A stretch of DNA of 64,000 nucleotides from contig CP137685.1 in NCBI GenBank assembly GCA_037976565.1, positions 26,724,327 through 26,788,326 on the forward strand. The letters run 5' to 3'. Below the pieces are notes generated by a model that had not been told where the DNA came from, searched no databases, and worked only from the letters and a program-made list of their open reading frames with translations. The translations under genes and the position numbers were made by a program. Below, one piece after another: positions 22,408 to 35,229 of the stretch. This DNA is from Mesocentrotus franciscanus. Lineage: Eukaryota; Echinodermata; Echinoidea; Camarodonta; Strongylocentrotidae. The stretch's first letter is position 1; each line of letters opens with the position of its first letter.

Positions 22408-23420
22408 TAAATCAAGGAGTGTATCATACACTGAAATCAAATTTTAGGTAAAAATTGCTCAACATCATATATATATATAACCAAGTTTTGGGTAGTTACA
22501 GACCCAACTTGGACGATTTTCTGATGAACTTTAAATAACATTTGTCATTGGGCAAACCAATTCACTAATTGGACTTGAAATTGCCCGAAAGGTATGCAGA
22601 CACACAATTTTCCCCATCTTAGGCAATCTTTTACATATCATCTTTTATAGTAAACAGCTAGAAAAAAATATAAGACTGTTTCTGTTTATTTAATTTGGTA
22701 TTTTTGTACATTCAATTACGTGTATTTGTCACCCAAATTTGATTTCCTAGATCAAAATAAATTAAAGAGAATATATGAATCCCGAGGGCTTATTTAAAAC
22801 GTATATGCGTACGCCTACCCATGATAATAGCCCTACGGCAAAGGCAAATAATAGTTTCATTTACACGAACAACGAAGAATCAATGAATTGAGATTTCCTT
22901 AGAATTCCTTGTTTTAAATTTCAAATTTCTTAATGATTGTTACCTGGTGTCAATTTATACCACTGTATAAAGAGGCATTTTTATGCAATCTGCGAAAATG
23001 AGCAAAGATATCGAATTTAAAAAAAAGCTATACAAGAAATGAAATAAATATGCAAGGAAAGACTATTTTAAGGTAATTACCTGAAATGAAATGCACATTT
23101 CTTCATTTCAATGGAGACCGAAAAAATTGCCCCCAAAACATTGGAATATTTGTTATGCAATGTCTTGTCTGCAGAATTTCAAGGATACGATATGTTGTTT
23201 GACAAAATACGAGCAACAACCCGGCTGACTGGGAAAGGGCATTGACAGTCAATATGTATTCTAACTCTAAATTCAAATCAATTTTATATCGCATGATACG
23301 TGACTCTCCTTTTAGTTCATGACAACGGGTGCTGTATATAGGTTCCAAAGCTTCTTTCAGCTTATCTTATTACTTTCTTCCTATTCTCCTTAATATGCCC
23401 ATCTATTTCGCCTGTTTTTC
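21240..23420. other. Unassigned DNA with an AAT microsatellite
   Basis: No gene recognised. (AAT)n lies at 22371-22405, a GGGA run at 21280, and AAG units at 22080-22098. The stretch 22120-22330 repeats GTATCAT(A) phrases irregularly, which hints at a very decayed short tandem repeat. Confidence 0.4.
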
Positions 23421-23705
23421 TTCTATTTGTCCTTCTATCTCCTCATCTCCTTCATCTTTTCCCTTTGTCTTGATCTAGATTTCTCCTTCGTTCTTTCCCC
23501 TATTCGATTATTTTCTTCGTCTCACTTATTCCCTTCCTCTCCTTTTCAATTTTCCTTCCCCTCCTATTCTCTCGTTTTCTTGTTCTCATTCCTAATATAT
23601 TTCTTCGTTTCCCCTTTTGATTATTCTTCTTCCTTTTTTTTTCTTCCTCTTTTTTTCATCGACTTCTTCTTCTCTTGTTTGTGCTTGTTTTTCCTCTAGT
23701 TAAAC
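23420..23705. repeat. Pyrimidine-rich TTC/TCC tract
   Basis: The plus strand is strongly biased to T and C for about 280 bp without a fixed period. The hydrophobic 90-residue open frame is a product of this bias. Confidence 0.75.
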
Positions 23706-25499
23706 TCACTGTATTCTCCAATGTGCCCTTTTCTTTCATTTTCCCTTCATCGTCTTGCTATCATTCATCTCATGTTCTTTGTTCCCTTACAATACAATAT
23801 TGACATTTATATATCACTCCCACATTAGCTGTCTTACAGCACTTAACATATATGTTACATAGAAGTTAATGTACACAATCCGAATAAATAAAACATGACT
23901 TGGATGTGTAATGATTCATCCAAGTTTGTTTTATGTTATCCTGAATGATTTAACAAATGTACATGTAAGATCTATTCATGGACATGTACGATATAAAATA
24001 TGCAAACAGTCAAGGGAGACATGCTGTACTTAACGAATAAATCAAAATTAGAATCGCAAGAACTATTTGGTGAAAACAAACTGCAGAGTGCCTTTCCTCA
24101 ATGGGCCTTTGGAAGTCAATATTTGACAACCATTCATTGCCGGTATTTTTATAATAATTAATGACGTCACACCTCGGAGCCACACTGTCGATTAGACGTG
24201 ATTAGAATAGAACCGTTATATGAACATGAATCTTAAAATGATGAATAGTGCTGTTCGTATTAGCAAGAGACGGGACTCTATAATGTTCCTTACTAAAGTA
24301 TGTGTAGGGTGGTCTATTATCGTTCGCTTTTTGTCCTTTTTTCTTTATTCCAAGTCCTCAGGTATTCCAGTTATTGTTGTTGTTGTTGTTAATTTCTTAT
24401 AAATAAAGATAACTTTCTTCGTTTAATCTATAAAAGCGTATGATTGACTACTTTTCTGAACAATTTTGCTACTGCGACTTTCAGTGCATACACGCCCTTG
24501 TAAGAGGTGTTATTAAATTACAATTATAGTTTTAAAAAAAGAAAGAAGAAAATAAAATCACACACATTCACAGCGGAATGTGCCATCATATTTTCGCTTT
24601 TAGAACCATACGTATAATATCGAGAAAATAACTTTTCGTTTTCACTCATAATTCAGTTTAAATATTAGATCGTTTGCTTTTCTAATCATTTTTCATCCCT
24701 GCACACAAACCTGGCATTAGCAAGACAATGAAAATAGAAGAAAATTAAACATGCATAAGAATGATTTTGTTTTCTTAAATTAATTTTATAAAATAAAGTT
24801 GCAAATTTTAATGAATTCGGTGGCATTTGATGTAATTTCTGTACCGTGTTATAAAATTACTGTTCACACTAATATGAATCGAATATTAGATGTACAGCAC
24901 GGTAGGAAGGTACCAAACATATTTTCCGGCAATGTAAACTGGCCATCACGAGGCCAAAAAGCTGGAGGGTCTAGCAATTATTAGTGGGCAGAATTGTCTT
25001 CATGCATTTTCAATTTTCTGGACATCTTTCGTAATGTCTTCTCTCAGATAACAATCAATGTCCCGAGGACCAAACCTGCCATTCTTCATTTTTGGGATGT
25101 TTTTAATATTTGAATTTATTTATTAATTGCCACTAGGGTTCACTCTCCTTTTGTGTTACTTGACAGCGGAGTACTTATAAAATTGTAGGCTTGGGGGCGG
25201 CCCTACTTTATGAGAAAAGGTGACATCATATCATTCCCTGATGTCGATCTTAAACAAATGAAATGACAGCGCTAAGGAGTTTTTGATGACATAAAGAGCT
25301 ATTTCAAATGCAGGTCAACAGTACTCACTCATATTATATTAAAACAAAACAAAACAAACAACAACAAGCACGAAACAAACAAACAAGCATTCCTTGTTGA
25401 GACGGTATTATGTTCGTACTCATAGTCATTGATATTTTTAAAGAAACTATTTTCTAACTTTATTTTATTCAAACAAGGAAGTCTATCCTACTCGAAATG
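23706..25499. other. Unassigned DNA
   Basis: No gene recognised. At about 23793-23850 a stretch with ATATATCACTCCCACATTAG and CTTACAGCACTTAA looks like the 3' end of a minus-strand retroelement. The rest is unremarkable AT-rich DNA. Confidence 0.35.
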
Positions 25500-25647
25500 C
25501 AGGACTAAGTACTTGAATACAGTAATCGGTGGAGAGTACAATGTGGATTAATGTATTGCCACACGATGTTAGTACCGGGCTGGGATTCGAACCCTCAACC
25601 CTTGGATGTAGAGTCACGTGAGTGAACCACTGTACCACGACACCTCT
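25500..25647 (-). mobile_element. tRNA-SINE head and B box
   Basis: On the minus strand it starts AGAGGTGTCGTGGTACAGTGG, with B box GGTTCGAATCC (25583-25593), then the GGTACTAACATC body. It is truncated near 25500, so only about the first 150 bp remain. Confidence 0.8.
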
Positions 25648-26045
25648 ATAGGCGTTGTGTGTTCACTGAGTTCGATTATTTTGTGCCCGGTAAAAGTGGG
25701 TTGATGAGGGAGTTTTCTTGGTGTTGTTGTCTGGTTGTTGTCGGTGCTGCAGTTCTTGTTGCTGCTACCCTGGTTGCTGTTTTGTTGTCTGGTCGTTCCT
25801 TTTCTGTCAATATATTTCTTCATCATTTAACAAGATATGAATTTGCCTTTTCATTACAATGTTTTATAGTGGTAGCATGACTATATATGCGAGAGATGCG
25901 AGCATTTCATTGAAAATGCAAAGTGTTACGTTCACGGAATGTACAATTCACATCTGAACGAAATGAATTGACGAGCAATTGTTATGTTGTGACAAACTAC
26001 TGTACATGACTTTAGCATTCATTTTCATGAAGAAAACAAAAAGCA
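25648..26045. other. Unassigned DNA
   Basis: Contains a GTTGTTG-rich patch (25720-25800). The valine-rich plus-strand frame there has no family motif. Confidence 0.35.
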
Positions 26046-26049
26046 TGCA

Positions 26050-26400
26050 GATGTGATATGAATAGAGAAGATTCCATATACTGTGAAAGGCGAAGAAAAT
26101 CAAAATTAAAGGTGTTGAGTCCATGGACATCGGATTGTTCGTACATGCCGGTTTTAGATTGATGAACAAAACTTGTTGTTTGTAATAGACACATTGCAAT
26201 TATTTTGACATTCAGTTCTATAGAATAATGAATATTCCACGTAAAGATGTGACATTTATAGAGAAGATTCTATATAGCATACCATATGCTAAGCAAACTG
26301 AAACTGGAAGGTGTTATGTGCAGTATGTGAAATCGGATTATTCGTATCCGCATACAATGGATTGATGAGCTGGGTTTTATTTCTGCGACGGGCAATACCT
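26050..26400. repeat. Diverged tandem duplication, period about 200 bp
   Basis: ATAGAGAAGATTC(C/T)ATATA near 26060 and 26259 is followed in both by AAAGGTGTT or GAAGGTGTT, then ATCGGATT(G/A)TTCGTA and ATTGATGA. The similarity is patchy, so the duplication is old. Confidence 0.5.
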
Positions 26401-26519
26401 CTTCTCCAATTTGACGTCCCAAGAGGCATGTTCACACTGGATGCGAACCCTTTTAACAAACAGAAAAAACACTCCGCTTTATGACTCCTTAAATTTCTGT
26501 CATAGTAATATAATGACCT

Positions 26520-26522
<3 letters not shown>

Positions 26523-26584
<62 letters not shown>

Positions 26585-26760
26585 TGATTTCTTTCAACAG
26601 GGTAGTTTCATTCAGTTCCACTGGAAGCCAGTGGACCTGCTTTTCAAGAAAGCCCTGCATAATACAATAACAGTATAAAAGCATAAGTATAATAACGCAA
26701 TAATAAACAAAAATTGTACATACATGTGAAATATCAAATTTAACATATATCTTTCAAAAA
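26523..26760 (-). mobile_element. Probable LINE 3' end with AT-repeat tail
   Basis: On the minus strand a stretch with AGGTCCACTGGCTTCCAGTGG and CTACCCTGTTGAAAGAAATC runs straight into about 29 AT units (26523-26582). An untranslated-like end followed by a short simple repeat is what a target-primed LINE insertion leaves. No reverse-transcriptase frame is visible upstream. AGGTCCACTGGCTTCCAGTG could also form a small hairpin. Confidence 0.5.
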
Positions 26761-26764
26761 TAAC

Positions 26765-28190
26765 ACTATTTGAATCATATATATAAATATCTTTCGATAC
26801 GAAATATGTTGCATTAGTGTTTTCAATGGTTCTCTAGCCTTGACAGATGCTACAAAAAATGGCACATGGTACTCTTTCCTTTCGTCCGGGAACACTTGAA
26901 TCTTGATTCTACATAAATCTACAACAAATAGGGGTTGTACACCACTCTAATATGATTACTAACACAGTCACAGATGCTAAGGGCTGTCTATGTGAAGGTT
27001 CCATGTGAAGGATCATCCTGCAGTCAATCCCCGACGGTGAAGACATCACCTCTTTGTTTGCAGAACGTGCCCCAATCCTAGCATTTGCCCCAAGCCGAAG
27101 AAGGCTACTCGACTAACCTGTCAGTGAGGGGATTTTCATTGGGCGGGGTCAGAGGGGACATGATTGTGCTCCCTCCCTTTTGATGACACCCTTATCAGCG
27201 TGATCACATGGATTGAAACCCGCACACAGCTTTGGTAAACCACTAAAACATGTAAAGTACGTTTGTTCTTATTATTCCTTTCTTGTTCTGAGAGATCAAA
27301 CTTTTTGTTAATAATGAAAATGACTACCAATCCATAGATTGCTTGGAGGCTAGTAATTAGCAGTATGGATTTTGATCTTGAAAGACGGACCTTGGTACAT
27401 TGTTCGACCAAGAAAACCTTTGAAGATCGGGGATCCCTAGGTTGCTGACTCCTTTCATGTCAGCGTTATCCTTGATTAATTGATTAACTTGATTAATGAC
27501 AAGTTAAACTCACATGTCTAACTTCTGCTACGATGGGTATTAAATGAGAAAATGGGATATTTTTTGTCCCCATTTGCAGTCGCTGTCTGAGACAGAACAA
27601 AGACCCCTTTTTGGTAGTGTGTTTGTGTGGGTGTGTGTGTGTGTGTGTGTGGGGGGGGTATTGTAAATGCTGCAGACCTTTGAATGCTGAGAGTTTGCAA
27701 TGGTAGATGTATGTTACCTTGTGATTATTTCATATGGTTTTATGTAGGCCTACACCTAAAATATTTTGTTTTAATAAGTGAAAATAAAGTCTTTGGAACA
27801 AAACAAAAAACATAGTTAAATAAATTATTTATTAATTATTTTGTAGGCTTAGAAGTTGTGCAGGTTCACTCTTGATGATTCTTTAACAGAAGGTGATAGT
27901 GGCAAGCATAGGCGTTTTCCAAAGCGAGTAGGAAAGACGTCAAATTTACGTCGATTTCATCGAACACTCTTACCTTATGTTCGATACATTCTGCGTCATA
28001 TGCAAGGAATCTACCCCCGCCCACACCCACCCATTCCTTTGTACAATTTCCTAGGATATATCAGGGGGTATACCAAATCGTTCCGAATTTCAGATGCAAA
28101 GGGACGCTCGGCAATCGATCCTCCTTAATCGAGAAGGGAATTGTAGACGACGATATACACCACATACCTCATCCAGATGCATGGCAGGCT
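26765..28190. other. Unassigned DNA
   Basis: No gene recognised. A GT run lies at 27625-27650. The plus-strand frame at 27856-28128 (90 residues, basic, with several R and P) shows no motif I know. Confidence 0.35.
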
Positions 28191-28194
28191 GGAG

Positions 28195-28453
28195 CCGGTG
28201 GCGTAGCTACAAGGTGGGTGGGGGCACGGGGCACGCCCCCTATGGAGAGGTAAAAGATAAAAGGAAATACAAATCGATAAAATAAAGAAAGGGAAACGGA
28301 GAAGTGGACGAAAAAGGACACGTGGACCACCTCCTGCACCCTCCCCCTAATTAGTAGCCTCGAATTTGCATTTTATTCTACATGTAGTAATACCGCTGCC
28401 CCCCCCCCCACCCCCGGGCCCCCTCAATATGAATAATCACACTACGCCACAAG
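28195..28453. mobile_element. Possible hAT-like MITE
   Basis: The left end CCGGTGGCGTAGCTAC and the right end reverse-complemented CTTGTGGCGTAGTGTG match imperfectly. The flanks GCTGGAG and GCTGGGG could be a mutated 7-8 bp duplication. The ends are G/C-rich, as in the two better hAT MITEs. Inference only. Confidence 0.4.
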
Positions 28454-28740
28454 CTGGGGCACAGTGCCAGGAGTCACAGCTCAGCCATGACATGTAATAT
28501 ATCGAAGAAGGAAATACAGAATACATTCTGTGTCTTGGGTTCTGGGAATTGTAGTTTGAGAGATGAAATTGAGAAGAATGAAGCGTCATCTTATCGAAAG
28601 ATGTATTGCTGGATAACTTTCACTTTTCTTCGACATGCATGGTCGTCATCTCATTCATTTTAGTCTTGTGTCGTAGTTGTTGTTGTTTTTGCTTCTCTTG
28701 AAGGCTGTTAAAGGGTTTAACATCCTAGTGATGTTCATTC

Positions 28741-29278
28741 TTAAAGGTACTATGTCCCATTTGCAGGCTAAAAAAAATGAAAAGGTTAAATTCCAACGGC
28801 ATTTGAAAGACAATACTAATTTAGAACTTCCATGAAAAAGGGGGGCTTGAAAATATTTTTAAGTGGGAAAATAACGACTATTAGTTGTCGAATCGACTTA
28901 GGAGCTATAGAGCCAGTAAGTAATAGTCTGATTTTTCAGACCATTGTACCGAATGGTCGTACGTTTTATGCTGCGCAAAGATTCAATCAGTTTAATTTTG
29001 GCCATTACAAGAAGTGGGTTATTGATGTAGACAAATGCTCATGTACCCTTTACAGCTCATTTTATGTATGTTATTACCAAAGATGAAAAAGCCAGTCAGT
29101 CACTCAATAGTGTCTGACAGTGAAGTCTAGCAAGTAAACGGGTTTCCTTGCATAATTTGAATATTAGGACACTGCTAACGTTTAGATTTCACAGATAGGA
29201 CATACATGACATATTCATAATTCCTGCAAAGTTCTACAGAATTTGATGTTGGCTGCAAAAGGGACATAGTATCTTTAA
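28741..29278 (+). mobile_element. TTAA MITE family B, copy 1
   Basis: A 530-bp element lies between TTAA at 28741-28744 and 29275-29278. The left end is AGGTACTATGTCCCATTTGC, and the right end reverse-complemented is AGATACTATGTCCCTTTTGC, two mismatches apart. TTAA duplication with TTAAAGG ends recalls the Kolobok superfamily (for example the T2 MITEs of Xenopus) more than canonical piggyBac ends. The 84-residue open frame inside is also partly present in the 62-kb copy but is interrupted in the 56-kb copy, so it is not a gene. Confidence 0.9.
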
Positions 29279-29461
29279 TGGATAATTCATTCATTGAATA
29301 TCAAATTGTCGTGGCTGGAATCTTCTCATACATCATGTATATTGTTACATTCAGTACTATGGGAATATTCCTATATCTTAGGAACAGAGTACAGCTGTCA
29401 TTGTATGCTCAATAGCAACGCTAACTATTTTTTTTTTCAAGGCTCGTGTTCAACAAAAATT

Positions 29462-29556
29462 TCTGCCAGGGACTCATAAACATCACCTGTGTCAAGTGTA
29501 ATAAATGTAGACCGGTGTCTTAACTAATTACCATTGTGCTGACAGGGCTGGTAAAT
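29462..29556 (-). mobile_element. SINE body fragment
   Basis: CACCTGTGTCAAGTGTAATAAATGTAGACC is a mutated version of the SINE body segment seen at 4.79 kb and 19.61 kb. Confidence 0.5.
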
Positions 29557-30001
29557 TGGGTTGATATTTTTTAAAAGTCTTATCAATCTTGTTTCTACGC
29601 AAAATTTAATCAGCAAATTGATTAATTTTACTTAATCCGTTTTCTCCTATGTTTCATTTTGATTTGTTTTTGTTACCTTGACTGCCTTTTGATAAAGTCG
29701 TAGTAATACTTTCAAATTAATGAAACTGGCATTGAAAATGGGACCATGAGTGCTTCTCCTCACATCTGACACGGAAGAGTGAGTAGCAAATGAACATCAC
29801 ACTACTGATGGTATTAATCACGAAATGAGATGAAAGCAAACATTGAAGTGTAATACACTCGCATGCTAGCAAATCGAATGGCCGATCACCAAAACAATAT
29901 TGTAAATTTTCCTCTTGAACACTGCACATTGCGTGAATATAGCGGCACATCTATCGAAAGCAAGCTGTAGGGCGTTAACCTTTTATCGTATTGTCTGACT
30001 T

Positions 30002-30260
30002 AAAGAGAAGGCTGAGTTCTGGTAGACATCATTGGTAAACATGAAAAATAGCTCCCTAAATTTCCCATTCCCTTTTCTTATTCTCTAAAAGATGTCAACG
30101 TAGAAATGTCTCCTTAAAACAATTCATCTTCAGATGCTGTGATATTCGAAATAAGAAATATGTTAAAGTTTTGGACCAAAGATTTGTGTGTGGTCCGACA
30201 TACCCATTTCTCTGTGCCATGCTCTTCACTGTATGTGATTTTCTGCAACATTTGGTAGAT
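30002..30260 (+). repeat. Interspersed repeat E, copy 1 (unoccupied)
   Basis: It starts TTAAAGAGAAGGCTGAGTTCTGGTAGA. It then includes AGAAATGTCTCCTTAAAACAATTCATC, TTTTGGACCAAAG and GACATACCCATTTCTCTGTG. The same order occurs at 33.3 kb, 59.5 kb and, with insertions, at 61.8-63.4 kb. This copy keeps a TTAA at the place where family A inserted in the 61.8-kb copy. The leading TTAAAG suggests that E may itself be an old TTAA element. Its right end is not defined. Confidence 0.65.
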
Positions 30261-30659
30261 TTGTTATCATGTTGATGATGAGGAGAAAAAAACACACACT
30301 AATGTACTATCTATTTTCCCCATGATTTCTTTCATGGTGCAATCGCATGACCCGAACTCAACTTTTCAACTGGATCTCTAAAGTCATCTGGCTCCTTGCA
30401 GACCCTAAAAGGTGTTGAAATGATCCTGAGCATAATAACAGCTCCCTTGTGTATCGCACATGTACGTGTAGTTTTAGACATATGTGCTTGACGTTGTCAT
30501 TCATGTACTGCATTCATTATCTATGTTATTTGCGATGGTATTGTAGTGCCCCCTCTTCATCACCTCCGAGGCACTAGGCTACATCAGGGTACTTCAATGG
30601 TCGTTGAACGAACGGGGACAGCCTCAAGCAAATAATGTGGGTGTTTATGGAGAGAGGAA

Positions 30660-30888
30660 GGAAGAGAGAGAGAGAGAGAGAGAGAAAGGGAGAAGGGGAA
30701 AAGAGTGGGAGAGAAAAAATTACATCAGACACACGAAGATTTAAACGAGAATGACAGATGGAGAGTACGGGAATGGAGAGAGAGAGAGAGAGAGGAATGA
30801 TAATGGCAATGGCAACGGCAAATGACAGAAGAAGAAAATTGGCAAATGAATGTGATAAACTGCGTGCGCGTGCTTTGTACGTGTTTGC

Positions 30889-30922
<34 letters not shown>

Positions 30923-30925
30923 CAT
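30660..30925. repeat. Three GA microsatellites
   Basis: (GA)n runs lie at about 30664-30685, 30776-30794 and 30890-30920, in A/G-rich DNA. Serine/leucine frames on the minus strand derive from them. Confidence 0.85.
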
Positions 30926-31230
30926 GGTCACAGACAGACATGCGTGTACATCCACAAAGGAAAGAAGAGATATAGGAACCAGATAGATTGACGAAGGAAG
31001 AGGGAGAATACCTCGTGATTACATTACGTAATGCAATACGGGTGATATATATTAATTTAAAAAACACAACATGATATGAATGATATGATTGATATGAATT
31101 GATATGCAATGGATATGAACTCAAGCTCAATAAAGGCCATTATTATCTTCTTTCTAATGGTAACCGGTTACAAAGCCAACTCAGTCCAATGTCACTAAAA
31201 CTAAATAACTAAATATGCCATTGAAAATCA

Positions 31231-31348
31231 TGTTAGGTTCAATCCTCTTCGAGAGCCACGATTTTGCTCAAACTTTTTTTGATTGGTTCGTCTGATTTTT
31301 CTGGTTCTATTGAAAGTAAGTTATTTTTGGAGTGGACTTGGCCTTTAA
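31231..31348 (-). mobile_element. End fragment of a TTAA MITE
   Basis: On the minus strand the sequence starts at TTAA (31345-31348) and reads TTAAAGGCCAAGTCCACTCC, followed by AATAACTTACTTTCAATAG. The TTAAAGG start matches the end style of families A to C. No inverted partner was found upstream, so this looks like a truncated copy of a further family. Confidence 0.45.
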
Positions 31349-31487
31349 GATCTGCCCCGCCCGTGACAACAGTCTACACAAACTAAATGATATTAAATTT
31401 ATCATGATCAATTTCCCCCCGCAGGATCCTCAGCAAAGTCAGTCATTGTACTCCCCAAGGCCAAGATCTCTAGACAATACGACAATA

Positions 31488-31901
31488 GGCCCGTTCACAC
31501 ATAACAATTAGTGCGATTTGGATCGCGATGCAAAGATTTTTTTTTTTTTTTGGCGACCGTTCACACACAGGGATCTCGCCGATGTATGCGCGCTTCGAAT
31601 CCTGGGATTAAATAAATCGATTTTTGATTCTCACTACCATTCACTCACACAGCGCCTTGGCGAAAATCATCCAATGACGATGGAAACGCCATTAATCTCA
31701 ACAACAACAACAACAAGCCCGGCAAACTGTCGCGATTATTCTGAAAAATCGCAAGACTTACTGCGAATTGGATCGCGGTGCGAATCGCGAAGATTAGTGA
31801 AATTATTTTGTCGATACACGCAAACAAAAAAACGATTTTTGGATCGCGATGCAAAAATCGATTTTTAAATCGTCACTTTTTTCTGTAGGTGTGAACGCCC
31901 C
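31488..31901. mobile_element. MITE with CGTTCACAC inverted repeats
   Basis: The left end is AGGCCCGTTCACACATAAC, and the right end reverse-complemented is TAGGGGCGTTCACACCTAC. Inside, GGATCGCGATGCAAA occurs twice in direct orientation near the two ends (about 31518 and 31842), and related GGATCGCGGTGCGAATCGCG lies between. The length is about 414 bp. The flanking AATA/TAATG does not settle a target duplication. The 116-residue open frame across it is incidental. Confidence 0.6.
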
Positions 31902-32204
31902 TAATGTCATGCGATTTGTCATTAACAGCATTCGCTATCAAGCCTTGTACATCAATTGTATTGTCCTCTGCTGTCTGTACATATAAAGGATTATGTCAAT
32001 GTTAATTTCATTTTGGTAGAGACGCTTTATCGCTGGGACAACATTGGTATGACTGGTTTGCAAGGTCATGCATGAATGATTTCAGTATTGACAGTGGAAT
32101 GCCAATTGTGATCCCTGAGTATATAACATAACGCCTTATCACAGGTTTCTAAATATATTTTGGAATCTACATCAGTCTTCAAACTCATTTATAAAACTTG
32201 GTCT

Positions 32205-32445
32205 TATTTTATCCAGGGTTGCCCCATCAGTATTTATACTGCTCTTCCTGTGGGCCATGCAATTATCATTATTACCCAGCATTGTCAGGTATCGATGACA
32301 CACTTGGGTTGAGAGGGACATTATTATGTAGGCCAATTGCCCTGCCCAAGAGAGTAAGCACCGACGAGGATCGAACCTGGAACCTCTTGCATGATGGTCA
32401 AGAGCCTCCACCAATATACCACATTGCCCCCGCTGTTGGAGTGTA
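32205..32445 (-). mobile_element. Degenerate tRNA-SINE copy
   Basis: The B-box remnant on the minus strand is GGTTCGATCCTC (around 32368-32379). The body includes CACTTGGGTTGAGAGGGACATT, which matches the shared SINE segment. It carries the head motif TGGTATATTGGTGGAGG on the minus strand. No clear tail duplication is visible. Confidence 0.6.
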
Positions 32446-32449
32446 GAGG

Positions 32450-33285
32450 GGGTGGGGTAAGTATAGGGTCTGTCACCCATATTTCCTTTTCGATTTCCTT
32501 TTTTCTCTTGGAGAAAAATGAGTTTTAAGAGCTTTGTCGGCTAATGGTAAAAGAAAAAAAAATTGGTGATGTTTAACAGTGAATTCTAGAAGACGGAAAA
32601 TTGTTGACAATCTTGTCTGTAAATTTGCTTAAACATCCCTCATTAAACTTGTCTAACACCACCTCTGCTTAGACTCTTCATTGTTTTATCTGTTTTGGTA
32701 TTCAAGTCCAGATTCGTTCTTTAATCATGCAAACTTCGTACAACTCACTCTGCCAAGTACAATATTCCAACATTGTTTCTGATTCTATCGGGGAAACCAT
32801 GGGTTCAAAAGTTTAACTTCACAATCTGAACGGTAGAGCATTGTAATTTTATTATCTAAAGACTAAAGGTCTAACTCATAAATAGGAATTAAATATAATC
32901 AAAACAATTTTCATATCCATCTTTATTATTAATTGATTTAATTGGAAAGAGCAGAGGATTGCCATATTAAAACCTAACTAGAGCTTCTACCAAACTCCTG
33001 TCGGAAAACTTCTGGAACCCCTCCGAGACAGTACACACCAATTTCTTTCCTATTTCTATGTTGGCGTTATTGTTTTGCTAGAGTAATATGGTTTCACATG
33101 TACATGTAATATCTCGGCAGAATTCCGCCTATTTTAGATTTCAGATCATGCTCCTGTGTCTAGACTATGTCCGACTCATTAGGTATTCCGGGCGGAAAGG
33201 AAAGGTTACTTCGACTGGAAAGGACATGGTGTGATATAACGAGGTAAACAGGAGGGGTCTTCGGAAAAATATGAAGACAAAAAAA
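32450..33285. other. Unassigned DNA
   Basis: No gene or repeat recognised. Confidence 0.35.
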
Positions 33286-33287
33286 AT

Positions 33288-33560
33288 ATTGGCTTTAAAG
33301 TGAAGGTTGCGTTCTCGTATACTACAACGGTACAAAGTACCGCCTACATGAATTTTCATCCCATTTTTCCTCATTATTTTTTATTTATCATTTTATGTCT
33401 TTTTGGAATTTTGTCACAGTAGCCATGGTAGAAATGTCTCCAGAACAGCAACCCTTTTCAGAAGTATGAAAATAATTTTACAAAAATTTGGACCAAACTT
33501 TCTGCCTCTTGAGAGTAATGCATTAATGGTAAATGATAATCACACTTTTACTACTACCAC
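33288..33560 (+). repeat. Interspersed repeat E, copy 2
   Basis: It starts TTTAAAGTGAAGGTTGCGTTCTCGTA, matching the E start. It then shares GTAGAAATGTCTCC and ATTTGGACCAAAC with the copy at 30.0 kb. The TTAA present there is replaced by AGAA here. Confidence 0.55.
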
Positions 33561-33599
33561 ACATTGGCGTAATTGTATACAGTGGGACTATTGATAAGG

Positions 33600-34920
33600 C
33601 GTCGATAAACCTTTTCCTCAGGCAAAAGGGGTAATTATATCAGAAATGAAATTCTAAAAAATCCTAATATCTTTTTCCGACTTTACCGTAAATGCATAAC
33701 TGTGTACAAAAACCCAGGTCTTCGCAGAAAAGAAAATAGGTTTAAGACGTTGAAGATATTGAATTATGATTAATTTCCATGTTGAGAGCCTTGGAAATTC
33801 GCTATAACGTTAATCCCAAAGTGAAAGCTATGATAAAGCACGCTAATAAAAAAATAGATTTAAATATATATATATTTTCTATATGCAGTTTTCAAGGAAA
33901 ATAATTACGTATAACTTTTTGATCAAATGAATAGGAAAATTTTAAGAAACTTTGTGATACAACATTATGCTTAGTTGCCTTCTTGTCACCGTCATTAGGT
34001 AGAATGATAAAACTTGTTAGCTGGTCATCATGATGCCCCCATTATCTACTAGGGATTTAGGTTAATGGTGTTTGATATTTCTGTAGCTGTCGTCATTTAA
34101 GTTCGCCTTCAGAATTGAAGAATTTAACGATGAAAATACTTCAAATAGTTGGAAAAATTAGGCCAATTGTTTTGTTGCATGCTATACAAAACTTAAACAC
34201 GTATTTTCCCACGACTTGTTGTGTTTTGTTGTCTTGGCATAACTCGTTTGCCATGTTTGTTACAGGCACGTTCCCATGCCACTGTTGCGCTTTATTCCTC
34301 ATCAGCATCTATATTAGGAAATACAGCATTTTTAATATTAACAGTCTCGCGCATCCTTAGTATTATGGTCGTCATTTCATCAATTTATATTATCGGCATC
34401 ATCGTCAGGATCATCATTATAAACAGTGTAATCATTAATTTACAGCATGTTCATCTTCAACTTCATCACCATCACTTTTATCATCATCATTATCATCCTC
34501 ATCCTCATCACCATCATCATCTTCATCATCATCCTCATCCTAATCACCGTCATCATCACCGCCATGACCATCCTCATTATCATCGCCCTTCTTTCATCTA
34601 GTTCATCTTCAATTAATTTGGCAATCTCGTTAGTCATGTCCATATTTCATTACTGAAATTGGCCTTACTATATAGCCTTTCATTACCATGGCCGATAAAC
34701 AAGCAGTAGCATATAGCCGGATATTGGTTCTATAAGCCTGTCAGGGTCTATTACTAGGGAAGGAACATAGCCTTATTAGACCGACGAGGTACATGAATTT
34801 CATGAAAGATTATGCTATACTTCATGTAGTTGGCGTTGTGTTATTGGAACAAGTGAGGGCTCATGCGATAAGGACGACACCGTATGATATCAGTCTACTT
34901 GAACAGGTGAAATGTCTTTG
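33600..34920. other. Unassigned DNA with CAT-rich tract
   Basis: An imperfect CAT/CTT/CAC trinucleotide tract spans about 34440-34600 and accounts for the histidine-rich, isoleucine-rich and methionine-rich frames on the two strands. Elsewhere I see nothing I recognise. Confidence 0.5.
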
Positions 34921-34924
34921 TTAA

Positions 34925-35110
34925 CTAACATTGCGTGTTATGAAGTTTAAGCAGGTTGTATACAATGCGTCATTTCGTTGACGTAGGACTGCGTCACCGA
35001 CTGGCGCAGTTTTTGGCGCATCATGTGAGAGTGACATCGTACAAATAGATAAGTAGTCATGGTAATTCATTCTTATCAAACCTACGCTACCTTTCTTGTT
35101 CGAAAGAACG
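34925..35110 (+). repeat. Interspersed repeat F, copy 1
   Basis: TGCGTCATTTCGTTGACGTAGGACTGCGTCA and the following TTTGGCGCATCATGTGAGAGTGACATCGTACAAAT align with 43.74-43.83 kb in the same orientation. Several TGACG(C/T) motifs in both strands give it a self-complementary look. Part of the motif (GCGTAGTCCTGCGTCA) also appears at 47.63 kb. Confidence 0.6.
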
Positions 35111-35229
35111 GGGATAACTAGGGTGGAACGCATTACTGGAATAAGAAAACAAGAGAAAAGGAAATCTCTAAGAAGTCGGATTACATGTTTACAAAAGCCC
35201 GTGACTAAACGAATGACAAGCAATATTTT

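Noticed and set aside
28832..29086. 84-residue open frame, with a similar frame at 62.3 kb on the other strand
   Set aside because: Both lie in MITE family B. The similarity reflects transposon copies, and the 56-kb copy breaks the frame.
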